This document shows positions 63,166 to 64,000 of a DNA stretch of 64,000 bases, piece by piece. Source of the stretch: Argopecten irradians (taxonomy: Eukaryota; Mollusca; Bivalvia; Pectinida; Pectinidae); assembly GCF_041381155.1 (NCBI RefSeq), contig NC_091134.1:59613467-59677466 (forward strand). The letters are read 5' to 3'. The notes under the pieces were generated by a model. It did not search any database. It was not told the DNA's origin and saw only the letters and a list, made by a program, of their open reading frames with translations. Each line of letters begins with the position of its first letter. The first letter of the stretch is position 1. The position numbers and the translations under genes were made by a program.

Positions 63166-63426
63166 AAAATCACTGACACTGACTGACTTCTAGTTTGGTT
63201 TTGTTGTTTAATATTGGCAAAGCAAAGTGGAATTTTAAGCATAATGTTTTGTAACATAATACACTAACTATCAAAATGAAAAACAAAAAATAAAAATTCT
63301 AATAAGAAGGTTCAACTTTAAAGTTTATTCTTATACGTAAATACTTTTTACAGATTTGAACCAATTTTGCAATTCTCTTTCTGTATCAGCACTCAGGTGA
63401 CCTTCAAGGCCTCTCGGGCCTCTTGT

Positions 63427-64000
63427 GTATTGTATATCAACAGTTGAACCCTTGGTCTTTTTATAGTGCTATCTCAGTGAAGCAAATATCGCCAAAGATA
63501 CCTAACAACACACCCTACCCAATCACATTACACTGACAACTGGACTAAGCTTTGTATTGAAAATATAAAGATAGAAAAAGTACAGTATATGATATATTAC
63601 GATAATGGCGAAATTGTCCTTCCAGATCTACCCTTCATAATTTTGTGATGTTATTAAAACTGGCAATCCAGTCATCCTCTCCCTTTTTGTGAAATCCAGA
63701 GCCTTCCTCATAGGGGCTGACACTCAACTCAATGCCAAATGTCAGTTAGAAAGAGGAGAAAAAAACTCTATCTCAAATTTTGTTGCCTTTTACAATCATA
63801 CAATGGAATCTCAAATTTAGTTGCATTTTACAATCATGCAATGGAGCAGTGGGTACAAAAACTACATATAGGTCATGTGTGAAATCGACCTTGAGAATGA
63901 AACTTAACCTTTAATTAGTTCGTTGATCCTTGAGTCAAAATCCTGAACCTAGCAATAGACACAGTCAGGTAGGAGGTATACCAGCAAACAATTTACTTAC
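63427..64000. other. Right end of window, no gene recognised
   Basis: AT-rich DNA with no reportable ORF. It contains one 38-bp tandem duplication (63770-63807 and 63808-63845, starting ATCTCAAATTTTGTTGCC and ATCTCAAATTTAGTTGCA). Confidence 0.5.

Larger units (their letters stand above)
61629..63426. mobile_element. ~1.8-kb HINE/pearl-like element, copy 2
   Basis: It abuts copy 1 with no spacer. It starts AGGTCACCTGAG (61629-61640), which is exactly inverted as CTCAGGTGACCT at 63392-63403, and ends AAGGCCTCTCGGGCCTCTTGT. GAGAC-gaa-GTCTC at 61638-61650 forms a 5' hairpin, and CAAGAG just after it is complementary to the terminal CTCTTG. The end architecture parallels copy 1 but the interior is unrelated: ~330-bp units instead of 160-bp ones. 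So the two are different subfamilies sharing terminal design. No transposition protein is present. Confidence 0.65.

Overview
This 64 kb window is eukaryotic nuclear DNA, and I found no gene that can be defended with confidence. The best guess at the source is a bivalve mollusc. That rests on tRNA-derived SINE pieces whose 3' body resembles those I associate with molluscs, degenerate copies of an AGTTATCTsCCTT-like motif, and a pair of roughly 2 kb elements built like the Helentron-derived HINE/'pearl' elements described from oysters (short subterminal inverted repeats, 3' hairpin, internal tandem repeats). There is no bacterial, viral or organellar signature: no operons, ribosome-binding sites or long non-repetitive ORFs.

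Tandem arrays dominate. In order: a 30-bp minisatellite (about 101-7930), a 35-bp array (9741-12365), a 31-bp array (15301-20812), a 50-bp array (23661-25930) that directly abuts a 42-bp array (25943-32617), a G-rich 34-bp/compound array (38248-43530), a 52/56-bp array (44160-47072), three copies of a ~265-bp tRNA-containing unit (47990-48715), a small 34-bp array (49305-49735), a very homogeneous 36-bp array (56947-58245), and two abutting ~2 kb mobile elements with their own internal repeats (59582-63426). Together they cover roughly 60% of the window. Their unit sequences are unrelated to one another. Nearly all long ORFs in the window are by-products of units whose length is a multiple of 3, or whose bases leave several frames open.

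The spacers are AT-rich and hold small mobile elements. These are a SINE on the minus strand (12640-12860), a 342-bp element with 14-bp terminal inverted repeats and a 5-bp target duplication (14934-15275), a ~166-bp TA-flanked MITE (35570-35735), and degraded tRNA-like SINE heads (33345-33405, 44265-44345, 47815-47890). Elements have also landed inside arrays: a 106-bp near-perfect palindrome with a 9-bp target duplication in the 35-bp array (10458-10563), a ~330-bp foldback insertion in the 31-bp array (15455-15782), and a block of CCATGG palindromes inside the second ~2 kb element (62793-63052). These insertions help order events in time.

Three open frames of 95-116 codons are listed at very low confidence. 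The window is best read as an intergenic or long-intron region that is a hotspot of minisatellite birth, higher-order amplification and transposon insertion.
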